The position numbers were made by a program, and so were the translations under genes. Below are positions 43,894-53,843 of a stretch of DNA of 64,000 bases, in pieces. Origin of the DNA: Flavobacterium chryseum. GTDB taxonomy: Bacteria > Bacteroidota > Bacteroidia > Flavobacteriales > Flavobacteriaceae. Under the pieces are notes generated by a model. The model did no database searches and had not been told where the DNA came from. It worked only from the letters and a program-made list of their open reading frames with translations. How positions within the stretch are numbered: the stretch's first letter is position 1; every line of letters begins with the position of its first letter. The stretch is from NCBI RefSeq assembly GCF_004362015.1, contig NZ_SNWW01000001.1, forward strand, positions 124,001 through 188,000. The letters are read 5' to 3'.

Positions 43894-44976
43894 ATGAAAA
43901 AATATATAAATAAATTAATCTTGTTAGGCGGCTTGCTTTTTTTAGGTTCATCCTGTGAAACTGACGGTCAGTTAACAACTTTAAAAGCAGTAAGTTTTCC
44001 ATCTGCAATCGAAGTATCATCAAGCACTATAGTCCTTACTGAAGATACTGCAGACGATCAGGCTTTGCTTATTTCGTGGCCGGCAGTTACGTTTCCCATT
44101 GCTGCACCCGTTACTTACGCCGTACAATTTGATTTAGTAAATGATATAAGCGGAAGTCTGGCCTGGCAAAAAGCCAAACGAATTGAAGTTGGCGGTGATG
44201 TTTTAAGCAAAGCATTTACAGATCAGGAATTAAACAAAATAGCTGCAGATTTAGGTCTTCCAATAGATGTTTCAGGGCAAATAGTTATTCGCGTAGAAGC
44301 TACTATGGATCGTAAAATTTATTCAAATCCTGTTACAATAAAGGTTACACCATATGAAAGAAGCGTTGTTTTTGGCGAAATTTATATGCCGGGAGCCTAT
44401 CAGGGCGAATGGAATGTAGATACCGCTTTAGCTTTAACTGCAATTTCAAAAGGTGTTTATCAGGGTTACGTAACTGTTCTTCCGGGTTATGGTCCGGTTT
44501 TTAAATTAAATACAGGCAGAAACTGGGAACAATATTACGGTGCAGGAGCCACAAACAATGATCTTAAAAACATGAGCACTACTGATTTTGTACTTCCGGG
44601 AGAAGGTTCCTATCAGGTAAAAGTAAATTTAAATACTTTAAAATGGAGTTCTGTTGCCTATTCATGGGGAATTGTTGGTGATGGAACTGCCGGTAGCTGG
44701 AACACAAGCACACCAATGAACTATGATTATCAAACAAAAACATGGAAAATAACAGCAGATTTAGTACCCGGAAATGTAAAATTCAGGCTAAATAATGAAT
44801 GGACGATCAACTACGGTTCTAAAAATACAACAGATGGAATTGCATATCTGGACGATCAGGGAGCGCATTACGTAGGTGAAGCCGGTACTTATGAAATCAC
44901 ATTTAAAATAAACGATGTTGATCCTTCTGGTCTTGGATATCCGGCAACTGCAAATTATACTATTGTAAAAAAGTAG
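43894..44976 (+). CDS. susE: SusE/SusF-like starch-binding lipoprotein
   Basis: A 360-residue lipoprotein (lipobox LGSSC at about residue 21). The N-terminal Ig-like SusE domain (about 30-150) is followed by two starch-binding modules of the SusE/F type: one at about 155-250 (GEIYMPGAYQGEWNVDTALA) and one at about 255-358 (SWGIVGDGTAGSWN, MNYDYQTKTWKITADLV). It fixes starch at the cell surface and has no catalytic site. It lies 14 bases after susD. With two modules it is closer to SusE than to the three-module SusF. Confidence 0.88.
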   Translation: MKKYINKLILLGGLLFLGSSCETDGQLTTLKAVSFPSAIEVSSSTIVLTEDTADDQALLISWPAVTFPIAAPVTYAVQFDLVNDISGSLAWQKAKRIEVGGDVLSKAFTDQELNKIAADLGLPIDVSGQIVIRVEATMDRKIYSNPVTIKVTPYERSVVFGEIYMPGAYQGEWNVDTALALTAISKGVYQGYVTVLPGYGPVFKLNTGRNWEQYYGAGATNNDLKNMSTTDFVLPGEGSYQVKVNLNTLKWSSVAYSWGIVGDGTAGSWNTSTPMNYDYQTKTWKITADLVPGNVKFRLNNEWTINYGSKNTTDGIAYLDDQGAHYVGEAGTYEITFKINDVDPSGLGYPATANYTIVKK

Positions 44977-45015
44977 TACAACCTTAAAATTAAAATCTGA
45001 AAATTAGTTTGGTTT

Positions 45016-45060
45016 GAGTAATTTCTGTCTTTCATTTCATACGTGAAAGGCAGGTTACTC
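45016..45060 (+). other. Intercistronic hairpin between susE and the GH13 gene
   Basis: GAGTAA pairs with TTACTC and CTGTCTTTCA with TGAAAGGCAG (one G-U pair), separated by small bulges and a 9-nt loop. No T-run follows. Such structures often protect the upstream susC-D-E part of the message. Confidence 0.55.
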
Positions 45061-45106
45061 TAACAACTGAAAACCGGATTTATTAAAAAACTAAAATTCA
45101 AAAAAC

Positions 45107-46486
45107 ATGAAATTCAATATAAACATCTTTTATTCACTACTCCTTACGCTTGCGTTTGTTTCGTGTAGTTCCTCAGATGACGATTCAAATTCAAACCCTG
45201 AATATCCTCAATACGGTACTTCATTTGAAAAAATGCCAAATAAAGCCGATGCCATAATTTATCAGGTAAATATCCGTGCTTTTAGTGAAGCCGGAACTCT
45301 AAAAGGCGTTCAGGACAGACTTACCCAAATTCAGGAATTAGGCGCAAATGTTATTTATTTAATGCCCATTTATCCAGTCGGAAAATTAAAAGCTTCAGGA
45401 GAACTAGGTTCACCTTACGCCGTAAAAGATTATAAAGCTGTAAATCCTGATTTCGGAACTTTACAAGATCTTCAGACGTTGGTTGAAGAAGCGCACAAAA
45501 AAAATATGGCTGTCGTTCTTGACTGGGTTGCCAATCATACTGCGTGGGATAACGCCTGGATTACAGAACACCCAGATTGGTATCAAAAAAATGAAAAAGG
45601 AGAAATTATAATTCCTCCGGGAACGAATTATAATGATGTAGCGCAATTAAATTTCAATAATGCCGAAATGAAAACGGCCATGATCGATGCCATGTCTTAT
45701 TGGGTTTACACAGCAAACATAGATGGTTTTAGATGCGATTATGCTGATTTTGTTCCTCAAACCTTCTGGACAGAAGCAATCACAAAACTAAGAAGCATCA
45801 AAAAAAATCAAACCATTTTAATGTTAGCCGAAGGATCGAATGTAAATCATTTTGCTTCCGGTTTTGATTACACTTTTGGTTTCAATTTCTTCAGCACTTT
45901 AGAAAAAGTTTTTAAAGAAAGTAAACCCGCAACAACTATTCAGGATTCGAATGCTACAGAATATGCAAACAACTATAATCCGGAAAACAGAATTGTAAGA
46001 TACACCAGTAATCATGATGTAAACCTAACAGAAGGAACGCCTTTAGAACTTTTTGGAGGCAAACAAGGATCTGTAGCAACTTTCGTTGTAGCGGCATACA
46101 TGAAATCTGTTCCGATGATTTACAACGGACAGGAAATTGGATATTCAAAAAGATTGAATTATTTCGCAAAAACGCCAATTGACTGGTCTACGGCAGATGC
46201 AAGTATGTTAGCTGAGTACAAAAAGATAATTGCTTTTAGAAACACCAGCAATGCTATCAAAAGAGGAACTTACACAGGATATAGTAATAATGCAGTTAGT
46301 GCTTTTACAATGGTAAACGATACCGAAAAAGTTCTTGTTCTTTCTAATTTAACTAATAATTCTGCAACATATCTTATTTCACCGGCATTAAAAGGAACTT
46401 GGAAAGATGCTTTTACAGGCGCTTCTATTACCCTGGGAGCTGATATTACATTGCTTCCTTTTCAATATTTAGTTTTAAAAAACTAG
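45107..46486 (+). CDS. GH13 alpha-amylase-type lipoprotein
   Basis: A 459-residue starch hydrolase anchored as a lipoprotein (lipobox FVSC, then SSSDDDS). The acidic run after Cys resembles the surface-export signal of flavobacterial lipoproteins. All four GH13 regions are intact: region I DWVANH (about 139), region II GFRCDYAD with nucleophile D211, region III LMLAEG with acid/base E242 and region IV YTSNHD with D304. The C-terminal beta domain ends at PFQYLVLKN. The N-terminus after the linker (PQYGTSFEKMPN) is closely similar to that of the large amylase 4 kb downstream. Confidence 0.93.
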   Translation: MKFNINIFYSLLLTLAFVSCSSSDDDSNSNPEYPQYGTSFEKMPNKADAIIYQVNIRAFSEAGTLKGVQDRLTQIQELGANVIYLMPIYPVGKLKASGELGSPYAVKDYKAVNPDFGTLQDLQTLVEEAHKKNMAVVLDWVANHTAWDNAWITEHPDWYQKNEKGEIIIPPGTNYNDVAQLNFNNAEMKTAMIDAMSYWVYTANIDGFRCDYADFVPQTFWTEAITKLRSIKKNQTILMLAEGSNVNHFASGFDYTFGFNFFSTLEKVFKESKPATTIQDSNATEYANNYNPENRIVRYTSNHDVNLTEGTPLELFGGKQGSVATFVVAAYMKSVPMIYNGQEIGYSKRLNYFAKTPIDWSTADASMLAEYKKIIAFRNTSNAIKRGTYTGYSNNAVSAFTMVNDTEKVLVLSNLTNNSATYLISPALKGTWKDAFTGASITLGADITLLPFQYLVLKN

Positions 46487-46527
46487 AACCCTTTTATTAA
46501 TTAAGCTTTAGATTTGCAAAAAACTAA

Positions 46528-48714
<2,187 letters not shown>

Positions 48715-48748
48715 TTTAAGGTTCTGAGAGACTAAGCTTCTAAGGTTT

Positions 48749-48825
48749 TTGCCACGAATTTTGCGAATTCCACGAATTAAAGCTGCAGATTAAATATTTG
48801 TGCTAATTCGTGAAATTCGTGGCAA
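48749..48825. repeat. Imperfect inverted repeat (TTGCCACGAATT family)
   Basis: TTGCCACGAATT...CCACGAATTA on the left is answered by TAATTCGTGAAATTCGTGGC on the right; the left arm carries about 10 extra bases. It lies in the 255-base gap between GH97 and the large amylase. A small stem TGTCC/GGACA follows at about 48833-48847. Confidence 0.6.
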
Positions 48826-48969
48826 TACCTATGTCCTTTTATGGACAAAAATTAAAATTTTACTACTTGAAAAACTATTAACCACAAAATGTTTGTCAAA
48901 TTTAAAACAATGCAAATGAGAATGAATTTTAGTTAACGATGCTGACAAGCATGCAAAAAAACAAAAATT

Positions 48970-51900
48970 ATGAAAATCAACATTACCACTCGATTTTTAC
49001 ATTTCACGAAAACAATAGTTTGTTTTCTATTACTATTTGCAAGTTCCGTTTATGCGCAGGATCCGCCTCAGTACGGCACGCCATTCGCTGGTGTTCCGGA
49101 TACCCGAGACATAAATATGTATCAGGTTCATATTCGTCCGTTTAGTGCTAACGGAAATCTAGCCGGAGTAACCGCCCGATTAGACAATATAAAAGCACTC
49201 GGCACCAATGTAATTTATTTAATGCCCATTTACCCACACGGAACTGATTCCAGAAGCTCGCCTTCGCCTTATTGTATCAAAGATTTTAAAGCCGTTGGAT
49301 CAGAATATGGCTCACTTGCTGATTTAAGAACTTTGGTCGATGGCGCTCATAGTCGCGGAATGGCTGTTATTTTAGACATCGCCATTAATGGAACTTCTTG
49401 GGATAATGCATGGACAACGCAGCATCCTGAATACTATTTGAGAAGCGGTACAACCATTCAGCAACTAGGAAATTTTTCTGACATTGCTGCTCTTGACCTT
49501 AACAGTTCAGCAACACGTGCCGCTATAAAAGATGCGATGCGTTATTGGATTCTGGCTGCAAACGTAGACGGTTACCGTTGCGATTATGCCAATAATCCTC
49601 CGCTTGATTTCTGGTCAGAAGTAATTGGAAACATTCGCGGAATTTCTTCTCATAAATTATTAATGTTAGCCGAAGGAGACAGACAAGCCAATTTTACGGC
49701 TGGTTTTGATATGAATTTTGGCGACAGATGGTTTTGGAATGCTTTGAAAGATGTGGCAGCCGGAGGTCCGGTTTCTCAACGTTTTCAAACCATAAATGAT
49801 TACGAATATGTAAACGCAACGGGTTCAAACCAAGCGGTTCGTTACACCGGAAATCATGATACGTATACAAATGATAACGGCGTACAAAGGCCGTTTGTAA
49901 TCTTCAACAACCATAACGGAATTGTTGCCAACTTCTTAGTTTCGGCTTATATGAAAGGTGTTCCCTTTTTAATGAGCGGACAGGAAATTGATTACGAACC
50001 AAAAACCGACTGGCCTTGGCAGGGCTTTAAATTCAACTGGTCTCAAAATCCAACTGCTGCCGCTGATTTTGCTAAAATTCTAAATTTCAGAACGACAAGC
50101 GCAGCAATCAGACGTGGCGATTTAACTCAATATCCAAATGATGATATTAGCATCTTTACCAAAACATTAGGTTCTGAAAAAGTAATCGTAATGTCGAATT
50201 TAAGAAATGCTTCTAAATCCTATGTAATTCCGGCAGCTTTGGCGGGAACTTATGTAAATCCGTATAACAATAATGCTTCGGTAACTTTAACAACAGGATC
50301 GACACGAACATTTGCAGCTTATGAATATTTGGTTTTAACCAATACAAATGCGCCGGTTGTAGCCGTTACAGGAGTTTCGGTTAGTCCAACAACAGCAACA
50401 GTTGGTTTAGGGTCTACACAACAATTAAATGCTACTCTTGCTCCGGCAAATGCAACAAATCAAAACGTAACGTGGGCATCAAGCAATACAGCCGTAGCAA
50501 CTGTAAATACATCCGGACTAGTTACAGCAGTTTCGGCAGGTACAACAACTATTACAGTTAAAACCGTTGATGGCAATAAAACAGCGACTTCTGCAATAAC
50601 GGTTGCAACAATTCCGGTTGCTTCAGTAATTGTTTCGCCAACAACCGCAAGTTTATATGCAGGAAATACACAACAACTTTCGGCAACAATTGCTCCGGCA
50701 AATGCAACCAACAAAACAGTAACGTGGAGTTCTAGCAATACAGCAGTTGCAACTGTAAATTCATCTGGATTCGTTACTGCAGTTTCGGCAGGAACGGCTA
50801 ATATTACAGTAACAACGCAAGACGGAAGTAAAACTGCAATCGCAACAATAACAGTAAATCCGAATACTAATTTTACGGTATATTTCTACAAACCATCAAA
50901 TTGGGGAACCGAAATTAAAATTTATTATTGGAGTGCTTTACCAACCGGAGTTTTAGCCGATGCATCATGGCCGGGCGTAAACATGACCAATACCGGAAAT
51001 GGCTGGTACAGTTATACGTTCACCAATGTAACTTCGACTAACTTAATTTTTAACGACGGAACAAGCCAATCTACTGATTTAAACAGAAACAAAACAGGTT
51101 GGTATATGAATGCAACCTGGTACGATTCGAATCCCGGAACAGTTGTCGCAGTTACAGGAGTAACATTATCGCCAACAACAGCTACTTTAGTAATTGGTGC
51201 AACACAACAATTAACGCCTACCGTTGCACCTGCAACAGCAACTAACAAAACGGTTAGTTATTCTTCGAGTAATACAGCTGTAGCAACTGTAAACAGTTCC
51301 GGATTAGTAACTGCTGTCGCTGCAGGGACATCAACAATTACAGTAACAACTCAGGATGGAGCTAAAACAGCAACTTGTGTTGTAACTGTTAGTGCATCGA
51401 ATGTAGCGGTAACGAGTGTGAGTTTGAACCCACCCTCAGCATCTTTATCAGTTGGCGGAACGCAACAATTGACTCCAACAATTCTTCCTGCAAACGCAAC
51501 AAACAAATCAGTAACTTACAGTTCAAGCAATACAGGTGTAGCAACTGTAAACGCATTTGGTTTAGTTACAGCAATAGCAAACGGAACTGCAACTATAACA
51601 GTTACAACGGTAAGCGGAAGCAAAACAAGTACAGCTTCTATTTCAGTTTCAACTGCAACGGGAACGTATTACACAATCAAAAACAGATGGACAGGTGCTT
51701 ATTTATCTGATGCCGGAGCAAATGTGGGTTATGGCGCAACAGTTGCGAACAACAATTACAAATGGCAAAAAATCGCTATTGATGCTACTTATTTTGTACT
51801 TAAAAATGTGGCAACTGGCGAATTAATGAATATCGAAAGTCAAACCGGAAGTGTTCAATCTAATATAACAGATACCACTTTTTGGAGCGCACAATGGTCT

Positions 51901-52338
51901 AGCGATTATATCGACGGAACCTGGATTAGAATTAGAAACAGATGGCAGTCAGGAAATATTATTCATGTTGAAAACCAAACCGGTTCTGCGCAATACGGAA
52001 ATTCGCAAGATGGTTGGTTCAGTGCACAATGGCAATTGGAAACTACGACGATTGGAACAGGTAAATCTGCTTTAAAAACTGATGAGGTTTCTGAAACTGA
52101 AAAAGTAATTGGAATCTACCCTAACCCTTCAACAGACAATCTATTTAATGTTTTATTGCCAGAATTAGAAGCTGGAGATGTAGCATCGATTACCGTTTCT
52201 GACATGAACGGAAGAACGGTTTTAATAGAAAAACTTTCTGCTTCAGGACCAATTAATCATCATTTAGGATCGGGAATTTATATTGTAACTATTACTTCTT
52301 CAGCTTTAAATGTGACTAAAAAACTGATCGTTAAATAA
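48970..52338 (+). CDS. Large secreted GH13 amylase with Ig-like, starch-binding and T9SS domains
   Basis: A 1122-residue exported amylase. The signal peptide ends at about residue 30 (SSVYAQ). The GH13 domain (about 32-455) has nucleophile D205 (GYRCDYAN), acid/base E235 (LMLAEGD) and D297 (YTGNHD), but region I reads DIAING, so the usual His is Gly141. Next come two Big_2 Ig-like repeats (about 460-635), a CBM26-like starch-binding module (about 637-720, with YWSALPTG and DASWPGVNM), two more Big_2 repeats (about 725-895), a ricin-like beta-trefoil with TIKNRWTGAYL and RIRNRWQSGNI (about 898-1030), and a type A sorting domain (IGIYPNPSTDN ... KKLIVK). It is secreted by the type IX system. 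Activity despite the His loss is likely but unproven. Confidence 0.92.
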   Translation: MKINITTRFLHFTKTIVCFLLLFASSVYAQDPPQYGTPFAGVPDTRDINMYQVHIRPFSANGNLAGVTARLDNIKALGTNVIYLMPIYPHGTDSRSSPSPYCIKDFKAVGSEYGSLADLRTLVDGAHSRGMAVILDIAINGTSWDNAWTTQHPEYYLRSGTTIQQLGNFSDIAALDLNSSATRAAIKDAMRYWILAANVDGYRCDYANNPPLDFWSEVIGNIRGISSHKLLMLAEGDRQANFTAGFDMNFGDRWFWNALKDVAAGGPVSQRFQTINDYEYVNATGSNQAVRYTGNHDTYTNDNGVQRPFVIFNNHNGIVANFLVSAYMKGVPFLMSGQEIDYEPKTDWPWQGFKFNWSQNPTAAADFAKILNFRTTSAAIRRGDLTQYPNDDISIFTKTLGSEKVIVMSNLRNASKSYVIPAALAGTYVNPYNNNASVTLTTGSTRTFAAYEYLVLTNTNAPVVAVTGVSVSPTTATVGLGSTQQLNATLAPANATNQNVTWASSNTAVATVNTSGLVTAVSAGTTTITVKTVDGNKTATSAITVATIPVASVIVSPTTASLYAGNTQQLSATIAPANATNKTVTWSSSNTAVATVNSSGFVTAVSAGTANITVTTQDGSKTAIATITVNPNTNFTVYFYKPSNWGTEIKIYYWSALPTGVLADASWPGVNMTNTGNGWYSYTFTNVTSTNLIFNDGTSQSTDLNRNKTGWYMNATWYDSNPGTVVAVTGVTLSPTTATLVIGATQQLTPTVAPATATNKTVSYSSSNTAVATVNSSGLVTAVAAGTSTITVTTQDGAKTATCVVTVSASNVAVTSVSLNPPSASLSVGGTQQLTPTILPANATNKSVTYSSSNTGVATVNAFGLVTAIANGTATITVTTVSGSKTSTASISVSTATGTYYTIKNRWTGAYLSDAGANVGYGATVANNNYKWQKIAIDATYFVLKNVATGELMNIESQTGSVQSNITDTTFWSAQWSSDYIDGTWIRIRNRWQSGNIIHVENQTGSAQYGNSQDGWFSAQWQLETTTIGTGKSALKTDEVSETEKVIGIYPNPSTDNLFNVLLPELEAGDVASITVSDMNGRTVLIEKLSASGPINHHLGSGIYIVTITSSALNVTKKLIVK
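50350..51650 (+). repeat. Four Big_2-coding repeats in the amylase gene
   Basis: Four units of about 250 bases share words such as AGCAATACAGC and GTAGCAACTGTAAA. They encode VSPTTA-x-x-x-x-G-x-TQQL and SSNTAVATVNSSG-like motifs. The units are split into two pairs by the starch-binding module at about 50880-51140. Confidence 0.8.
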
Positions 52339-52357
52339 TTCATTTAATTTAAAAGTA

Positions 52358-52389
52358 AATGCCGTATGAAAATTTCATACGGCATTTTT
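52358..52389. terminator. Bidirectional terminator after the large amylase gene
   Basis: A perfect 30-base palindrome, AAATGCCGTATGAAA and its complement with no loop spacer, followed by T residues. It lies between two converging genes. Confidence 0.9.
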
Positions 52390-52408
52390 ATTTTTTATAG
52401 TGAACTAA

Positions 52409-52989
52409 TTAAAATGAATAATTAACAGCAACTCCAAAATCATTTTGAGCTATTATCGTATTCCTATTTATGGCTGGTTTAAATACTAGTTTCTCGCTTA
52501 CATTAAATTGAGACAAAGCAGCATCAATATTAGCATCAATAATATTTAACGCATAAAAGGCAACAATAAATAAAGCTGATAAATCTCTGTTTCTTTGAAA
52601 TCCTTTTTGAGCGGCAATCAATCTACTGTCATCAAATCTCGCCAAACTTGCAGACGAACTTGGATTTCCTGCAAGCCTGTTCTTATATTCGTCTCTGTAA
52701 AGTTTGTAGTTTTTCTGATTGTCAATATACAAATAAGCACTTGTTCCAATGGCTCCGTAAACTAAAGGAAGCTTCCAGTATTTTTTATTATAAATTTGTC
52801 CTAAACCTGGCAAAATAGCAGAATAAAATGCTGCTTTAGCTGGTCGTAAAGGATCAATTGTTTCTGATTTTAAAGAATCGGCAGTTATGATTGATGGTTT
52901 TTCCTGAGCGAAAATTGAAGTTAATCCAAAAAGTAAAAATAAAAAAATGTACTAATTTTGCATGGATAAGTTTGGTTTGGAAATTTCAT
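52409..52989 (-). pseudogene. DUF5683 membrane protein, 5' end disrupted
   Basis: The intact part is a DUF5683 domain (PGLGQIYNKKYWKLPLVYG, then two or three membrane helices). Upstream the frame continues into a good signal peptide (FLFLLFGLTSIFAQ) but then meets TAG at 52954-52952, three codons after an ATG at 52963. A second ATG at 52989 opens the neighbouring frame (MKFPNQTYPCKISTFF) and would run into the same signal peptide if the T7 run (52947-52941, minus strand) had one more T. So either a nonsense change at codon 4 or a one-base loss in the homopolymer has broken the start. Without repair only an internal TTG at 52813 remains, which would remove the signal peptide. A sequencing error is possible. 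Confidence 0.7.
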
Positions 52990-53142
52990 CCAAAGAAACC
53001 TTTTTACTTCTAAGTTTTTTCTTAAGTAAACTATAAATAAAACTTAATTTTAAATTATGTAAAAAGAGAATAAACAATAAAAAAATATAGAAATAATACT
53101 ACAAATTTTTGCAAATTCAACTTTTTAATGTTTCTTTGTATC

Positions 53143-53292
53143 ATGAAAACTACAGTAGTAAATAAGGAAGTAATAAAAAAAGCAATTATCAAAATGCGCG
53201 ATGATAAAATTGCTGTACGTTCTTTTTTACAAGGAACAGCTTCTGTCGAAACCTTAACTTCAAAAGGTATCAAGCTTGTTAAAACAATATAA
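53143..53292 (+). CDS. Small conserved-looking protein of unknown function (49 aa)
   Basis: A 49-residue basic protein starting MKTTVVNKEVIKKAIIKM and ending SKGIKLVKTI. It has no signal peptide or membrane helix; one long helix followed by a short strand is plausible. Its 3' end overlaps the next gene by 17 bases in another frame, which suggests coupled translation. It has the look of the small first gene in a two-gene cassette, possibly an antitoxin- or adaptor-like protein, but this is inference from size and position only. Confidence 0.55.
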   Translation: MKTTVVNKEVIKKAIIKMRDDKIAVRSFLQGTASVETLTSKGIKLVKTI

Positions 53293-53791
53293 TTATACTT
53301 TTAACTCCAATTCTGGTTATTATAGTTTTATCACAAAAAGGCAAATTGAATACAGAGTTGCCTTTTATGAAGATTTCACATTAGAATCATGTATTAATAA
53401 AGACAGAGAACTAGGAAATGTCTATCAAATAACCATCGATAAAATTGGTCCTGAACCTGCTTTGTATGATGTAATGGTTTCAAAAACAATTAAAAATATT
53501 GTAATTGCTTTCTTTGAGAATATTCAAGACGCATTGATCTACATTTGTGATGATAACGACAAAAAGGCTTTTCAAAGATTTTCTGCTTTTGACAGATGGT
53601 ATAATAACAGCTCTATGACAGATTATATTAAAAAGCTTAACAATATTATACAATTTGATTTAGATAACGAGACCATTAAACTTTATACTTCTTTGATGTT
53701 TCATAAAGATAATAGCAATACTAAAAACATCGAGGCAGCATTTAATAATATTGAGAATGCATTAAATGAGAAAAACCATAGTTTACTTTAA
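53276..53791 (+). CDS. DUF6169-like protein of unknown function
   Basis: A 171-residue soluble protein beginning LKQYNYTFNSNSGYYSFITK. The N-terminal pattern Y-N-Y-T-F-x(6)-Y-x-F followed by a strand-rich region (YRVAFYEDF, GNVYQITIDKIG) and a helical C-terminal part reminds me of the DUF6169 family; I am not certain. No ATG is available near the N-terminus: the only plausible start is TTG at 53276, inside the 3' end of the preceding small gene. Overlap and rare start suggest translation coupled to that gene. Function is unknown. Confidence 0.6.
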   Translation: MLKQYNYTFNSNSGYYSFITKRQIEYRVAFYEDFTLESCINKDRELGNVYQITIDKIGPEPALYDVMVSKTIKNIVIAFFENIQDALIYICDDNDKKAFQRFSAFDRWYNNSSMTDYIKKLNNIIQFDLDNETIKLYTSLMFHKDNSNTKNIEAAFNNIENALNEKNHSLL

Positions 53792-53843
53792 TTATGATAC
53801 CGAAATTTCTATATCTCGATTTTTATTAAAAAACTCAACCGAT

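Noticed and set aside
50460..51248. Long minus-strand ORFs within the amylase Ig-like repeats (50460-50738 and 51012-51248)
   Set aside because: They are reverse-frame shadows of a repetitive, Thr/Val-rich coding region, and the same pattern appears opposite the pectate lyase repeats.
53055..53273. 72-codon minus-strand ORF opposite the 49-codon gene
   Set aside because: The plus-strand reading has better codon pattern and a sensible overlap with the following gene; the minus-strand product is mostly low-complexity hydrophobic.
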